The translations under genes were made by a program, and so were the position numbers. 64,000 bases of DNA, from assembly GCF_000014045.1 (NCBI RefSeq), contig NC_008209.1:124001-188000 (forward strand), read 5' to 3'. Numbering within the stretch: the first letter of the stretch is position 1; each line of letters opens with the position of its first letter. The DNA is from Roseobacter denitrificans OCh 114 (GTDB taxonomy: Bacteria > Pseudomonadota > Alphaproteobacteria > Rhodobacterales > Rhodobacteraceae). Below are positions 56,009 through 64,000 of the stretch, piece by piece. Under the pieces are notes generated by a model. The model was given only the letters and a program-made list of their open reading frames with translations. It made no database searches and had not been told where the DNA came from.

Positions 56009-58260
56009 CGGCGGCTGCGTTTCACCTTGCGTTTGATCTTATCCGCCTTACGCTTGGCTTTGACACCGCGCTTGCGCGGCGTGCGCCCGGCGGGTGATCT
56101 GCGGCCTCGCGCCAGTTTCGCGCCCTCAAGCTCCAGCAGTTCAAGCGCGATGCCGCCGGTGATGGGTGCCGCCTCTGCCAGACGGACGGTGGCGCGCTGT
56201 CCAAGTCCAATGATCTGCCCGCTGTCTGCGCCCATCAGGGTCATAGTTTCCGCGTCGAAATGAAAATACTCGTTGCCGATGGAGCGCATCGGCACCAAGC
56301 CATCCGCCCCCGTCTCGTCCAGCTTAACAAAGATGCCAAAGCGCGCGATGCCACTGACCCGCCCGGTAAACTCGCTGCCAACACGTTCGCTCAGGTAGGA
56401 GGCAAGATAGCGGTCGGTCGTGTCGCGTTCCGCAACCATCGAACGGCGCTCGGTATCCGAAATATGCGTGCCCGTGTCGTCAAGCCCGTCTGCGTCTTCG
56501 GGCCGCAACCCGTCCTTGCCCCACCCATGGGCAGAAATCAGAGCGCGGTGCACGATCAGATCGGCATAGCGCCGAATGGGCGACGTGAAATGCGCATAGC
56601 GCGGCAAGGCCAGACCGAAATGGCCCAGATTGATCGGCCCATAATAGGCCTGCGTCATCGACCGCAGGGTGGAGATGTTGATCAACTCAGCCTCCTCAGT
56701 CCCCGCAGCCTCGTTTAACAACCGGTTCAGATGCGCCGTCTTGAGCACCTGACCCTTGGCCAGATTATAGCCGCTGGCGCGGGCCGTTTCGCGCAACGCA
56801 TCCAGTTTTTCGGGGCTTGGTTCTTCATGAACGCGAAACAGCAGCGGGGATTTCTTTTCGATTAACGTCTCGGCGGCGGCGACATTCGCCAGCACCATGA
56901 ATTCTTCGATCAGGCGGTGGGCATCCAGCCGCTCTTTGAAGCTGACGGAGGTGACGGTGCCATCCTCCGCCAATTCGATGCGCCGCTCTGGCAAATCCAG
57001 CTCAAGCGGTTGACGCCGGGCACGCGCCGACACAAGGGCAGCGTAAGCGGCGTAAAGCGGTTTCAAAACAAGCTCCAACAGGGGCTGTGTGCGGTCATTC
57101 GCTGTGCCGTCGATGGCGGCTTGGACCTCTTCGTAATGCAGGGAGGCAGGCGATTGCATCAAGGCGCGGTAAAAGCGGTGGCGCAGTTTGTTTCCGTCAG
57201 CATCAAGGACCATTTCAACCGCGATGCAGGCCCGTGGCACCCCTTCGTGCAGGGAACACAGATCACCGGACAACCGGTCCGGCAACATCGGCACCACGCG
57301 GTCCGGGAAATAGGTGGAATTGCCCCGCTTGCGCGCCTCGCGATCCAGCGCGCTGCCCGGCGTCACATAGGCTGCAACATCCGCAATCGCGACCCAGACC
57401 ACATGCCCGCCCTCGTTTTTCGGGTCGTGATCTGCACGCGCGAAACAGGCATCATCATGATCCCGCGCATCCGACGGGTCGATGGTGATCAACGGCAGGT
57501 CACGCAAATCCTTGCGACCTTCAGGACCAACGGGTTTTGCGGCATCTGCCGCTGCGATCACATCATCGGGAAAGCTGTCGGGGATACCGTGCTGGTGGAT
57601 CGCAATCAGCGATACCGCCTTGGGCGCGGATGGATCGCCCAGGCGTTCAACGACCCGCGCGCGTGGCAATCCCAAGCGGGCTTTGGGTCCGGCTTGTTCT
57701 GCCTCGACCAACTCGCCGTCCTTGGCGCCATGTGTCGCGCCGCTGGCAACCTGCCATTCCTTGTCTGAACCCTTGTCGATCGGCTGGATTCGCCCACCCT
57801 CCGCCGTCTGGCGGAACACGCCGACAACACGACGCGGGTTCGTGCCGATGCGGCGGATCAGGCGCGCCTCGTAGTGATGCGTATCGTTCTTGACCAGCGT
57901 CAGGCGCGCGAGGATACGATCTCCTGCCCCCATCGCCGGGTCGGACGCACGCGGTATCAGCAGAACGACGGGTTCCTGCCCGGTGCCGTGCCATTCCATG
58001 GGTTTGGCGTAAAGATCACCGTCGTCATCCGGCCCCGTGACCAGCAAGACGCTGACCGGCGGCAGGCGTTCGGGGTCCTGATAGCTGCGGTTGCGCTTTT
58101 CAAGGTGGCCATCGGCTTCCAGTTCCTTGAGCACGCGCTTGAGATCAATCCGTGCGGCCCCCTTGATGCCGAACGCCTTGGCGATGTCGCGCTTGGCGGT
58201 CAGGGTCGGGTTTTGCTCAATCCATTCAAGGATGTCGTTTTTTGTGGGCAGGCTGCTCAT
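56005..58260 (-). CDS. rnr: Ribonuclease R
   Basis: RNase R is a processive 3'-5' exoribonuclease. The 751-residue protein shows an N-terminal helix-turn-helix, cold-shock domains, the RNB catalytic core (LRDLPLITIDPSDARDHDDA with the Asp cluster, YFPDRVVPMLPDRLSGDLCS) and an S1 domain (EFTGRVSGIARFGIFVKLDE), with a Lys/Arg-rich tail. It starts 5 bp after the DUF2064 gene stop. Confidence 0.95.
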   Translation of the reverse strand: MSSLPTKNDILEWIEQNPTLTAKRDIAKAFGIKGAARIDLKRVLKELEADGHLEKRNRSYQDPERLPPVSVLLVTGPDDDGDLYAKPMEWHGTGQEPVVLLIPRASDPAMGAGDRILARLTLVKNDTHHYEARLIRRIGTNPRRVVGVFRQTAEGGRIQPIDKGSDKEWQVASGATHGAKDGELVEAEQAGPKARLGLPRARVVERLGDPSAPKAVSLIAIHQHGIPDSFPDDVIAAADAAKPVGPEGRKDLRDLPLITIDPSDARDHDDACFARADHDPKNEGGHVVWVAIADVAAYVTPGSALDREARKRGNSTYFPDRVVPMLPDRLSGDLCSLHEGVPRACIAVEMVLDADGNKLRHRFYRALMQSPASLHYEEVQAAIDGTANDRTQPLLELVLKPLYAAYAALVSARARRQPLELDLPERRIELAEDGTVTSVSFKERLDAHRLIEEFMVLANVAAAETLIEKKSPLLFRVHEEPSPEKLDALRETARASGYNLAKGQVLKTAHLNRLLNEAAGTEEAELINISTLRSMTQAYYGPINLGHFGLALPRYAHFTSPIRRYADLIVHRALISAHGWGKDGLRPEDADGLDDTGTHISDTERRSMVAERDTTDRYLASYLSERVGSEFTGRVSGIARFGIFVKLDETGADGLVPMRSIGNEYFHFDAETMTLMGADSGQIIGLGQRATVRLAEAAPITGGIALELLELEGAKLARGRRSPAGRTPRKRGVKAKRKADKIKRKVKRSRR

Positions 58261-58265
58261 GCCTG

Positions 58266-58865
58266 TCAGGTAGCACGCTGCCCCCGTGCCGTCATGCGCA
58301 AATCAGCGGTTGTGTCCACATCCTGTAGTTTATCCACATAAGCCACTGAAAAATCACCAAGCGAGCGCACCGTATCGGCCAGCGCAAATTCCGTTGACCA
58401 GCGCACCGATTGAAACAATTGCCGCCGTGCAGGGCGCGCATTCTTCAAACCGATCAACCAGTAGCCGCCATCATAGGCAGGCCCCAGAACTGCATCTGCA
58501 TGGCCAAGCGCTTTGAACGCCCGCGCAATGTGACGCCGCTCTATCCCCGGAATGTCGGCACCGATGACACAGACCGGACCGGGTATTTGCCCCCGCAACG
58601 CGCGCTTCATGCGGATGCCCAGATCGCCATGACCTTGCGGGATGCGGCGCAGGCCACGAGGCCAGACGCGGCTCTTTAGCCCTTCGCCATCGGGGGAGAC
58701 CATCAGAACGACATCCCAGCGTGGGTCCTGCAGCCGTCGGATCAGCGCGGTTGCCTGATGGCGAAACCACCAGGCTGCGTTCGTCATGCCGATCTCGTGG
58801 CCCAAGCGGGTCTTGACCCGCCCCGGGCGCGGCTCCTTGAGCATGATCGCAAGGGTACGTCTCAT
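58266..58865 (-). CDS. DUF2064/TIGR04282-type glycosyltransferase-like protein
   Basis: This 199-residue protein has a nucleotide-diphospho-sugar-transferase-like fold: [22 protein letters not shown] at the N-terminus, [22 protein letters not shown] and [17 protein letters not shown]. Family members are named for a proposed role in arsenosugar biosynthesis, but function here is unknown. It overlaps dapE by 4 bases and precedes rnr. Confidence 0.85.
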   Translation of the reverse strand: MRRTLAIMLKEPRPGRVKTRLGHEIGMTNAAWWFRHQATALIRRLQDPRWDVVLMVSPDGEGLKSRVWPRGLRRIPQGHGDLGIRMKRALRGQIPGPVCVIGADIPGIERRHIARAFKALGHADAVLGPAYDGGYWLIGLKNARPARRQLFQSVRWSTEFALADTVRSLGDFSVAYVDKLQDVDTTADLRMTARGQRAT

Positions 58866-60007
58866 GCAAAATAGTCGGTGAGAATTCTCGAATAGATCGC
58901 TTTCAGCTCGACGATGTGATCGGTTTTGACGTGCTCATCGACCTGATGCATGGATTGACCGACCAGACCGAATTCAACCACAGGGCAGTGATCTTTGACA
59001 AAGCGCGCATCCGATGTGCCCCCCGTGGTGCTGAGCACCGGTTCGATCCCGGTTTGCGCCTTGACGGCCTTGCTGACGAGCGCGGACAGGGGGCCGGGCG
59101 GGGTCAGGAAGCTCTCCCCCGAAATCTTGATCCGCAGGTCGATCTGAACCCCGAATTCACCTTCGATCCTGGACAGTTCTGTCTTGATCCACTCGGTCAG
59201 GGATGCACCGCTATGAGCGTCATTGAACCGGATGTTCACCGTGCCGGAGCAACTGGCGGGAATGACGTTCGTGGCCGGGTTCCCGGTATCCACCGTGACA
59301 ATCGCAAGCGTCGAGGGGTCAAAAAACTCGGTGCCCTCATCGAGCTTATGGCTGGCCAGCCGATCCATCAGGCGCATAAGTGCGGGCAGCGGGTTACATG
59401 CGCGGTGCGGGTAGGCAGCGTGCCCCTGCTTGCCGATGAATGTGATCCATGCGGTCATTGATCCACGGCGGCCTATCTTGATCATCTCGCCCATGCGATC
59501 CGGGCACGTGGGCTCGCCGACCAAACAGGCGCTCATCTGTTCGCCCTGCGCCGCCATATAGGCCAGCAGCGCGGTCGTGCCATCTGTTGCATCGCCTTCT
59601 TCATCCCCGGTGATGGCCAGCACAATCGCCCCATCGGGGGGCGTGTCGCGCACGAAATCCACCGCAGCGGCGGCAAAAGCCGCAACGCCTGATTTCATAT
59701 CCGTGGTGCCACGCCCATACATGATGCCATCTTTGACCTCAGCGCCAAACGGGGGCATGGACCAATCATCGGCATTCCCGATTGGTACAACATCCGTATG
59801 CCCGTTAAAGCCAAAGGTCTTTGGGTGCCCCTTGCGGCCCCAGCGCGCGAAGAGGTTGCGAATGCCACCGCGATCGGCCCATGCGCAGTCAAACCCCGCG
59901 TCGCTGAGCACGTCGTGGAGGATATCGAGCGCGCCCTCATCGGCAGGCGTCACGGATGCGCAACGGACCAGATCAGCGGTCAGACGAACAGGATCAACAG
60001 CGGGCAT
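58862..60007 (-). CDS. dapE: Succinyl-diaminopimelate desuccinylase
   Basis: DapE hydrolyses N-succinyl-LL-diaminopimelate in lysine and peptidoglycan-precursor synthesis. The 381-residue M20-family metalloenzyme shows zinc ligands in [18 protein letters not shown] and the catalytic Glu pair ITGDEEGDA, plus a C-terminal His in QSMHQVDEH. dapD, an earlier step of the same pathway, is at 61454, separated by two unknown genes on the same strand. Confidence 0.95.
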   Translation of the reverse strand: MPAVDPVRLTADLVRCASVTPADEGALDILHDVLSDAGFDCAWADRGGIRNLFARWGRKGHPKTFGFNGHTDVVPIGNADDWSMPPFGAEVKDGIMYGRGTTDMKSGVAAFAAAAVDFVRDTPPDGAIVLAITGDEEGDATDGTTALLAYMAAQGEQMSACLVGEPTCPDRMGEMIKIGRRGSMTAWITFIGKQGHAAYPHRACNPLPALMRLMDRLASHKLDEGTEFFDPSTLAIVTVDTGNPATNVIPASCSGTVNIRFNDAHSGASLTEWIKTELSRIEGEFGVQIDLRIKISGESFLTPPGPLSALVSKAVKAQTGIEPVLSTTGGTSDARFVKDHCPVVEFGLVGQSMHQVDEHVKTDHIVELKAIYSRILTDYFA

Positions 60008-60074
60008 GGCATATTCTCGTATCTAACAAAGGCCCATTTCTACAGGTGCGGGCGAAAGCTGCAAGGGCGGCAGA

Positions 60075-60428
60075 TCACTGCGCCTCCTCAGATTGAAACG
60101 TCCCGTAAAACGGCTCCATCTGCGCGACAATGACGGCGTTTTCATCAAGTGCGCGTTGCATCAGCATGCGTTCCTCATCGCTGATTTCATGGCCTTCGGC
60201 CAGGCGTTCCTGCAGGGTGCCGTACCCTGTCACATCCAGTGGGGCCGTGTCCGCCTGTTTCAGAATGGCCACGGTTTCGCGCACGGCTTCCGCTTCGTCG
60301 ATCCCACTGGCATAGATCACAAGGGCCGCGCCGGTCGCTTTTTTCGGCAGCCCGTCGCCTTCCTTGCGGCCAATCTGGACGACAAGCGTATAGACCTGCT
60401 GGCGCGAGGGTTTCTTTTCCTTTGTCAT
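60075..60428 (-). CDS. Hypothetical protein, small acidic
   Basis: This 117-residue soluble protein has a basic start MTKEKKPSRQQVYTLVVQIG and a mainly acidic helical C-terminus (QERLAEGHEISDEERMLMQRALDENA). I recognise no family. It lies 9 bp after the 303-residue unknown gene and 67 bp before dapE, so it belongs to the dapD-to-rnr run. The mixed alpha/beta N-terminal part resembles a small ferredoxin-like domain, but this is a guess. Confidence 0.75.
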   Translation of the reverse strand: MTKEKKPSRQQVYTLVVQIGRKEGDGLPKKATGAALVIYASGIDEAEAVRETVAILKQADTAPLDVTGYGTLQERLAEGHEISDEERMLMQRALDENAVIVAQMEPFYGTFQSEEAQ

Positions 60429-60437
60429 GTTCCCTAG

Positions 60438-61349
60438 TTAGGGCTTGGCAAAGGGCATCACAATGGCTTTATCAAGGCGCTGTTCTACGGGCCAATCGGC
60501 ATAGGGTTCCCAATCCTCTTCCATCTCGTGCAGATGCCGCAAACCGGCCATCAGGGGGACGCGCACATCAGTGGGCAGCAAGATATAGTCATCCGCCTGC
60601 TCCTCATAACGGGCCGCCATCTTGCCACTGGCATCACGCGTGGCAATCGCATCAAGGATCATGAGGGCAGTAGCTGCCGCATAGGAGGGATGCACCGGAT
60701 CAAGTGACACCTGTTCGACCACCTCGGAGGGGAACCAGCCGCCGAATTCCGACAGAATGCAGCTGCTTTTCAAACAGTTGTCCAGCGCCTTGCGGTGCAC
60801 GTCGCGTAATTCCTCGGGTGCCAGTGTGCAGACGGCATCGCGCATATCCTCCGTCATGGACCGGGCGATGATTTTCAACAGCCGCGTCAGGTCTGTTTCC
60901 TCATAGGTGCGCAGGTCCGTGCCTTTGGGGCGCTGATCCAGCGCAACAAGGCCCAGCATATCCGCCCGGCGAAACCCATTCATCAACGCCGCACGCACCG
61001 GGGAGGGCGCCTCGCGGAACCGGTCGCGAAAGGCGCTCCAGTTCCAGAAGAGATCATCCTCTCCGGCGCCGTAGTTCAGGCGATCCGCCAGCAGGATGAT
61101 CGTTGCCGTCATGAAAGCCGGGTGGTTCTGGTTAGGCATCGACGCAACCATCATCAGTTCGGCATGCAGCGCTTCGACATCCGCTGCGGTCATCTTGCAT
61201 TCCTGGTCGAAGACCACACGCTTGAGGTCTTCGCGCAGGCGCGGGCTAAGCTGCAAAGCCAGTTCGGAACACCCCGCCACGGCAGCGCTTTGCAGGTCAG
61301 ACAGGACCTGAAGCATCGTGAAGTTTTTTGGTGCTGCGATTTTCCTCAT
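60438..61349 (-). CDS. Hypothetical protein, all-helical, 303 residues
   Basis: The protein starts MRKIAAPKNFTMLQVLSDLQ and is almost entirely helical with acidic loops; no signal peptide or membrane helix is present. Segments such as ALHAELMMVASMPNQNHPAF and TYEETDLTRLLKIIARSMTED suggest a repeat-like helical fold. No family is recognised. It lies between dapD (with its terminator) and the small unknown gene, and its reading frame has normal composition for the region. Confidence 0.75.
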   Translation of the reverse strand: MRKIAAPKNFTMLQVLSDLQSAAVAGCSELALQLSPRLREDLKRVVFDQECKMTAADVEALHAELMMVASMPNQNHPAFMTATIILLADRLNYGAGEDDLFWNWSAFRDRFREAPSPVRAALMNGFRRADMLGLVALDQRPKGTDLRTYEETDLTRLLKIIARSMTEDMRDAVCTLAPEELRDVHRKALDNCLKSSCILSEFGGWFPSEVVEQVSLDPVHPSYAAATALMILDAIATRDASGKMAARYEEQADDYILLPTDVRVPLMAGLRHLHEMEEDWEPYADWPVEQRLDKAIVMPFAKP

Positions 61350-61412
61350 GGCATCGGACTATACGGCCATCCGGGCAGGATTGTATCGGAATCTGGACAA
61401 CACGCTGGAATA

Positions 61413-61434
61413 ATTGGGGCGAAACCGCCCCAAT
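61413..61434 (-). terminator. Terminator after dapD
   Basis: ATTGGGGCG and CGCCCCAAT form a perfect 9-bp stem with a 4-base loop, followed on the minus strand by TATT. It lies 19 bp after the dapD stop and before the 303-residue gene, so the downstream genes probably have their own promoter. Confidence 0.75.
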
Positions 61435-61453
61435 CAATAACACGGCGTAAACA

Positions 61454-62281
61454 TCAGTCGCGCAGCAACTCATTGATGGATGTTTTGGACCGCGTCTGCG
61501 CATCGACCTTTTTGACGATGACGGCACAATAGAGGTTCACGCCGTTTTTCGATGGCATGGACCCGGCCACAACCACAGATCCTGCAGGCACTTCGCCATA
61601 GGTGAACTCGCCGGTTTCACGGTCGACGATCTTTGTGGATTTGCCGATGAAAACACCCATCCCCAGAACAGAGCCTTCGCGCACGATGCAGCCTTCGACA
61701 ACTTCGGAACGCGCACCGATGAAACAGTTGTCTTCGATGATCGTCGGGCCTGCCTGCATCGGTTCAAGCACACCACCAATGCCGACGCCACCCGACAGGT
61801 GCACGTTCTTGCCAATTTGCGCGCAGGAACCGACGGTTGCCCATGTGTCAACCATCGTGCCTTCGTCCACGTAGGCACCAAGGTTCACAAAGGACGGCAT
61901 CAGGACAACGCCCGGCGCGATATAGGCCGATTTGCGCACGACACAGTTCGGCACGGCGCGGAAGCCGGCGTCTTTCCAGTCGGCCTCGCCCCAACCGGCG
62001 AATTTGCTGTCCACCTTGTCCCACCAGCCGCCGCCTTGCGCGCCACCGGATTGCATTTCCATGTCCTTGATCCGGAATCCCAGCAAGACGGCTTTCTTGG
62101 CCCATTGGTTCACATGCCAATTGCCATCCGCCTGACGCTCGGCCACGCGCAAACCGCCGCCGTCAAGTGCCGCAAGCGTGGCTTCGATTGCATCGCGCTC
62201 GGCCCCTTTGGTTGCGGGCGAAATGCTGTCGCGCGCCTCCCATGCGGCCTCGATCGCGGTTTCCAGCTCAGCATTAGACAT
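61454..62281 (-). CDS. dapD: 2,3,4,5-tetrahydropyridine-2,6-dicarboxylate N-succinyltransferase
   Basis: DapD succinylates tetrahydrodipicolinate in the succinylase branch of diaminopimelate synthesis. The 275-residue left-handed beta-helix protein shows hexapeptide-repeat text [20 protein letters not shown] and [22 protein letters not shown], with the Asp/Glu region for substrate binding. It is followed by a terminator and divergent from the LOG gene. Confidence 0.96.
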   Translation of the reverse strand: MSNAELETAIEAAWEARDSISPATKGAERDAIEATLAALDGGGLRVAERQADGNWHVNQWAKKAVLLGFRIKDMEMQSGGAQGGGWWDKVDSKFAGWGEADWKDAGFRAVPNCVVRKSAYIAPGVVLMPSFVNLGAYVDEGTMVDTWATVGSCAQIGKNVHLSGGVGIGGVLEPMQAGPTIIEDNCFIGARSEVVEGCIVREGSVLGMGVFIGKSTKIVDRETGEFTYGEVPAGSVVVAGSMPSKNGVNLYCAVIVKKVDAQTRSKTSINELLRD

Positions 62282-62452
62282 CGGATTCTCCCCTCAGGTG
62301 ACAGTGTTCCACGCGCCTATACTAGCCACGCAGCGCCCGTGCAATGCGTTCACGAAAGTTGAACAACCTCGGGTTAGGTAGGAAAGGCCGTTGCATATCG
62401 GCGCACATCATGCGCCCCTGCACGCAAAGCGATTGATCAAAGAGGACTATCC

Positions 62453-63289
62453 ATGAACCGACGCCACCCTTTGCGCCACGCCTCTGCCGACCGAAAAGCC
62501 ATTCGCGAGGTCCCGGACACACCGCAGACCCGCGCACCGGAGTATCGGCTCGCCTTTGCGGATGATGACTTTCTGTGCCGCGAGGAGTTACGCCCGGTCC
62601 GGCTGCAACTGGAACTGCTGAAACCTCAGATGCATCTGGATGCACTTGGCATCAACAGCACCATCGTCCTGTTTGGCGGCGCCCGCATCCCGAGCCCGTC
62701 GAACAAGGATAGCGCTGCGACTAGAACACTGGCTGATCTGTCGCATTTCTACGACGAAGCGCGGGAGTTTGCGCGGCTGATGACCCTCAAGAGCATGGAA
62801 GCCGAGGGCAAGGAAAATGTGATCGTGACCGGGGGCGGCCCCGGCGTGATGGAGGCGGGCAACCGCGGCGCATTGGACGCAGGCGGGCGGTCCATCGGAC
62901 TGAACATTGTCCTGCCGCACGAACAGGCGCCCAATTCCTACGTGACGCCTGAACTCTGCTTTAATTTCCACTACTTCGCCATCCGCAAAATGCATTTCCT
63001 GATGCGGGCAAGCGCGATCTGCGTCTTTCCCGGCGGCTTTGGCACGTTGGATGAACTGTTTGAAGCACTCACATTGATACAGACCGGACGCATGCAGCCC
63101 GTCCCGGTTCTGCTATTTGGTCGCAAGTTCTGGGACAGTATCATCAACTGGGATGCGCTGGCCGATGCGGGCACGATTTCCGCCGAGGACCTTGAGTTAT
63201 TCAGCTTTGTGGAAAGTGCTGCGGAAGCGATGGAAATAATTGACCGCTGGCAGGACATGCCGACCCGCGAGGCCATGCCTGGTCGTTAA
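62453..63289 (+). CDS. LOG family protein (Rossmann-fold nucleotide phosphoribohydrolase)
   Basis: The 278-residue protein contains the LOG/TIGR00730 motifs VTGGGPGVMEAGNRGA and PGGFGTLDELFEALT, diagnostic of the family that releases bases from nucleoside 5'-monophosphates (cytokinin-activating enzymes and bacterial nucleotidases). The N-terminal 80 residues are an extension before the Rossmann core. A substrate is not inferred. A dispersed repeat begins about 15 bp after its stop. Confidence 0.9.
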   Translation: MNRRHPLRHASADRKAIREVPDTPQTRAPEYRLAFADDDFLCREELRPVRLQLELLKPQMHLDALGINSTIVLFGGARIPSPSNKDSAATRTLADLSHFYDEAREFARLMTLKSMEAEGKENVIVTGGGPGVMEAGNRGALDAGGRSIGLNIVLPHEQAPNSYVTPELCFNFHYFAIRKMHFLMRASAICVFPGGFGTLDELFEALTLIQTGRMQPVPVLLFGRKFWDSIINWDALADAGTISAEDLELFSFVESAAEAMEIIDRWQDMPTREAMPGR

Positions 63290-63304
63290 TAGCGGTACCT
63301 GATG

Positions 63305-63385
63305 CATCAAGTATCACGTAACGCGTTGAAATAGTAAAACTAAGGCAGCGCTTGCATGACTCAGGGTTTTCGCGTGACGCTTCAG
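63305..63385 (+). repeat. Dispersed intergenic repeat, copy B
   Basis: CATCAAGTATCACGTAACGC and GTTGAAAT match copy A at 24381, then GGCAGCG and a final TTTTCGCGTGACGCTTCAG. Arms AAGTATCACG and CGTGACGCTT are inverted repeats at 8 of 10 positions. The right arm overlaps the stop codon of the DsbA-like gene. Relative to copy A a T-to-C change in the left arm is matched by an A-to-G change in the right arm. Confidence 0.75.
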
Positions 63386-64000
63386 GCGCACACCATCTGG
63401 GGCTGTGCGCTTTCGATCTCGATCAGCTTGGTGAGGTCCGCGTCATTGGTGGCGCCGATCACCAGTGTCCGCCCGATCACCGTGCCAGGTGTGCCCGGTA
63501 TGCCGAGCCGTCGACCCAGATCCAAGCTGGTGGCCAAGGCCTGCGCGACGCGCGGTCCTGATACCTCTTGCGCGAAAGCGTCCGGCGGCAAGCCCAATTC
63601 ATGCGCCATAGCACGAAGCGCCACAGGACCGGGACGCAGGAACCGCTGTGATAGATAGGCGCGCGCGGCCTCTTCTGCGTCGAAAAACCGTGCCGCCAGA
63701 ACGGCCTGCGCACTGCGCCGTGACGCCGCCCCCAACAGCGGCATTTCATGCCAGATCAGCCGGACAGGCGCGCCCGCATCCCTGCGCTCCATCAGGCGGT
63801 TTTCAAGGACCTTGCAATAGGGACAATTGAAATCGCTGAAGATCGCAATTGGCACGACTCCCGTCTGCCAACCCTCTGGCCCGAAAAGCGCCACGCAGGG
63901 CGATCCCGCCCGTTGCGGCGCTGGTGTTGATGGGTCTGGCGGCTCAAGCCCGAGAAACGGGTTGCTGGCCGCGGAAACACTGCCCCCGGTGATCCGGCGA
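63382..64000 (-). CDS. DsbA-family thiol-disulfide oxidoreductase, C-terminal part (5' end outside window)
   Basis: The frame stays open to the right edge, so the N-terminus and any signal peptide lie beyond it; the GTG at 63894 is internal. The visible ~206 residues contain the thioredoxin-fold active site CPYC in FSDFNCPYCKVLENRL, preceded by a Pro-rich linker (GLEPPDPSTPAPQ), and the cis-Pro loop GIPGTPGTVIG. It would catalyse disulfide exchange in the periplasm. It converges on the LOG gene across repeat copy B. Confidence 0.85.
   Translation of the reverse strand, partial: RRITGGSVSAASNPFLGLEPPDPSTPAPQRAGSPCVALFGPEGWQTGVVPIAIFSDFNCPYCKVLENRLMERRDAGAPVRLIWHEMPLLGAASRRSAQAVLAARFFDAEEAARAYLSQRFLRPGPVALRAMAHELGLPPDAFAQEVSGPRVAQALATSLDLGRRLGIPGTPGTVIGRTLVIGATNDADLTKLIEIESAQPQMVCA

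Overview
The window comes from a marine aerobic anoxygenic phototroph of the Roseobacter group (Rhodobacteraceae, Alphaproteobacteria). The evidence is a bacteriochlorophyll gene cluster with the aerobic cyclase acsF and with hemA and cycA built in, a ppaA-ppsR regulatory pair, alphaproteobacterial flaF/flbT flagellar regulators, and several polyamine-type ABC transporters. The organisation resembles Roseobacter denitrificans/litoralis. That species-level statement is from memory, not from a search.

Positions 1-24357 are one arm of the photosynthesis gene cluster. The 3' end of bchD and then bchO enter on the + strand. A tightly packed, largely overlapping minus-strand superoperon reads bchF-bchN-bchB-bchH-bchL-bchM-lhaA-puhA-puhB-puhC-orf98-acsF-puhE-hemA-cycA and ends at a clear intrinsic terminator (1864-1897). 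It covers Mg chelation, methylation, ring E cyclisation, dark protochlorophyllide reduction, vinyl hydration, reaction-centre H subunit and LH1 assembly factors, the first tetrapyrrole enzyme (HemA) and the electron donor cytochrome. From the same divergent promoter region (17900-18188), rich in TGT-N12-ACA PpsR boxes, ppaA-ppsR run rightwards, followed by bchG, a PucC-like carrier, bchP and idi. The puf, crt, bchCXYZ and bchI genes are not in the window.

Positions 24820-40236 hold flagellar genes: a lytic transglycosylase, flhA-fliR-flhB and a small coiled-coil gene, then, after an insertion zone, a DUF1217 protein, flbT, flaF, flagellin, FlgN-like, FlgJ-like rod protein, fliK and flgD. The zone between the halves (29862-34368) contains a decayed IS3-family element, an Omp85-like outer-membrane gene cut by an intact IS3-family element with 16-bp terminal repeats and a 4-bp target duplication, and traces of a third IS.

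Positions 40233-53672 look like a polyamine (putrescine/spermidine) uptake and catabolism island: potF-potA-potB-potC-oxidoreductase on the minus strand, a divergent GntR/FCD regulator and a class III aminotransferase, then a second ABC system (ATPase, binding protein, DUF1330 protein, two unusual permeases) on the + strand. A motif TAATTTGATCA occurs in both intergenic regions flanking the regulator gene and is a good operator candidate.

Positions 53764-64000 are ordinary chromosomal genes: lytic murein transglycosylase, GST, RNase R, a DUF2064 glycosyltransferase-like protein, dapE, two unknown proteins, dapD, a LOG-family protein and the C-terminal part of a DsbA-like protein.

The most unusual signal is a dispersed intergenic repeat of about 80-95 bp, with three clear or probable copies and a half copy (1325, 24364, 31333, 63305), each just downstream of a gene. 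Two copies carry inverted arms with a compensatory base change. No tRNA, rRNA or CRISPR array was seen.
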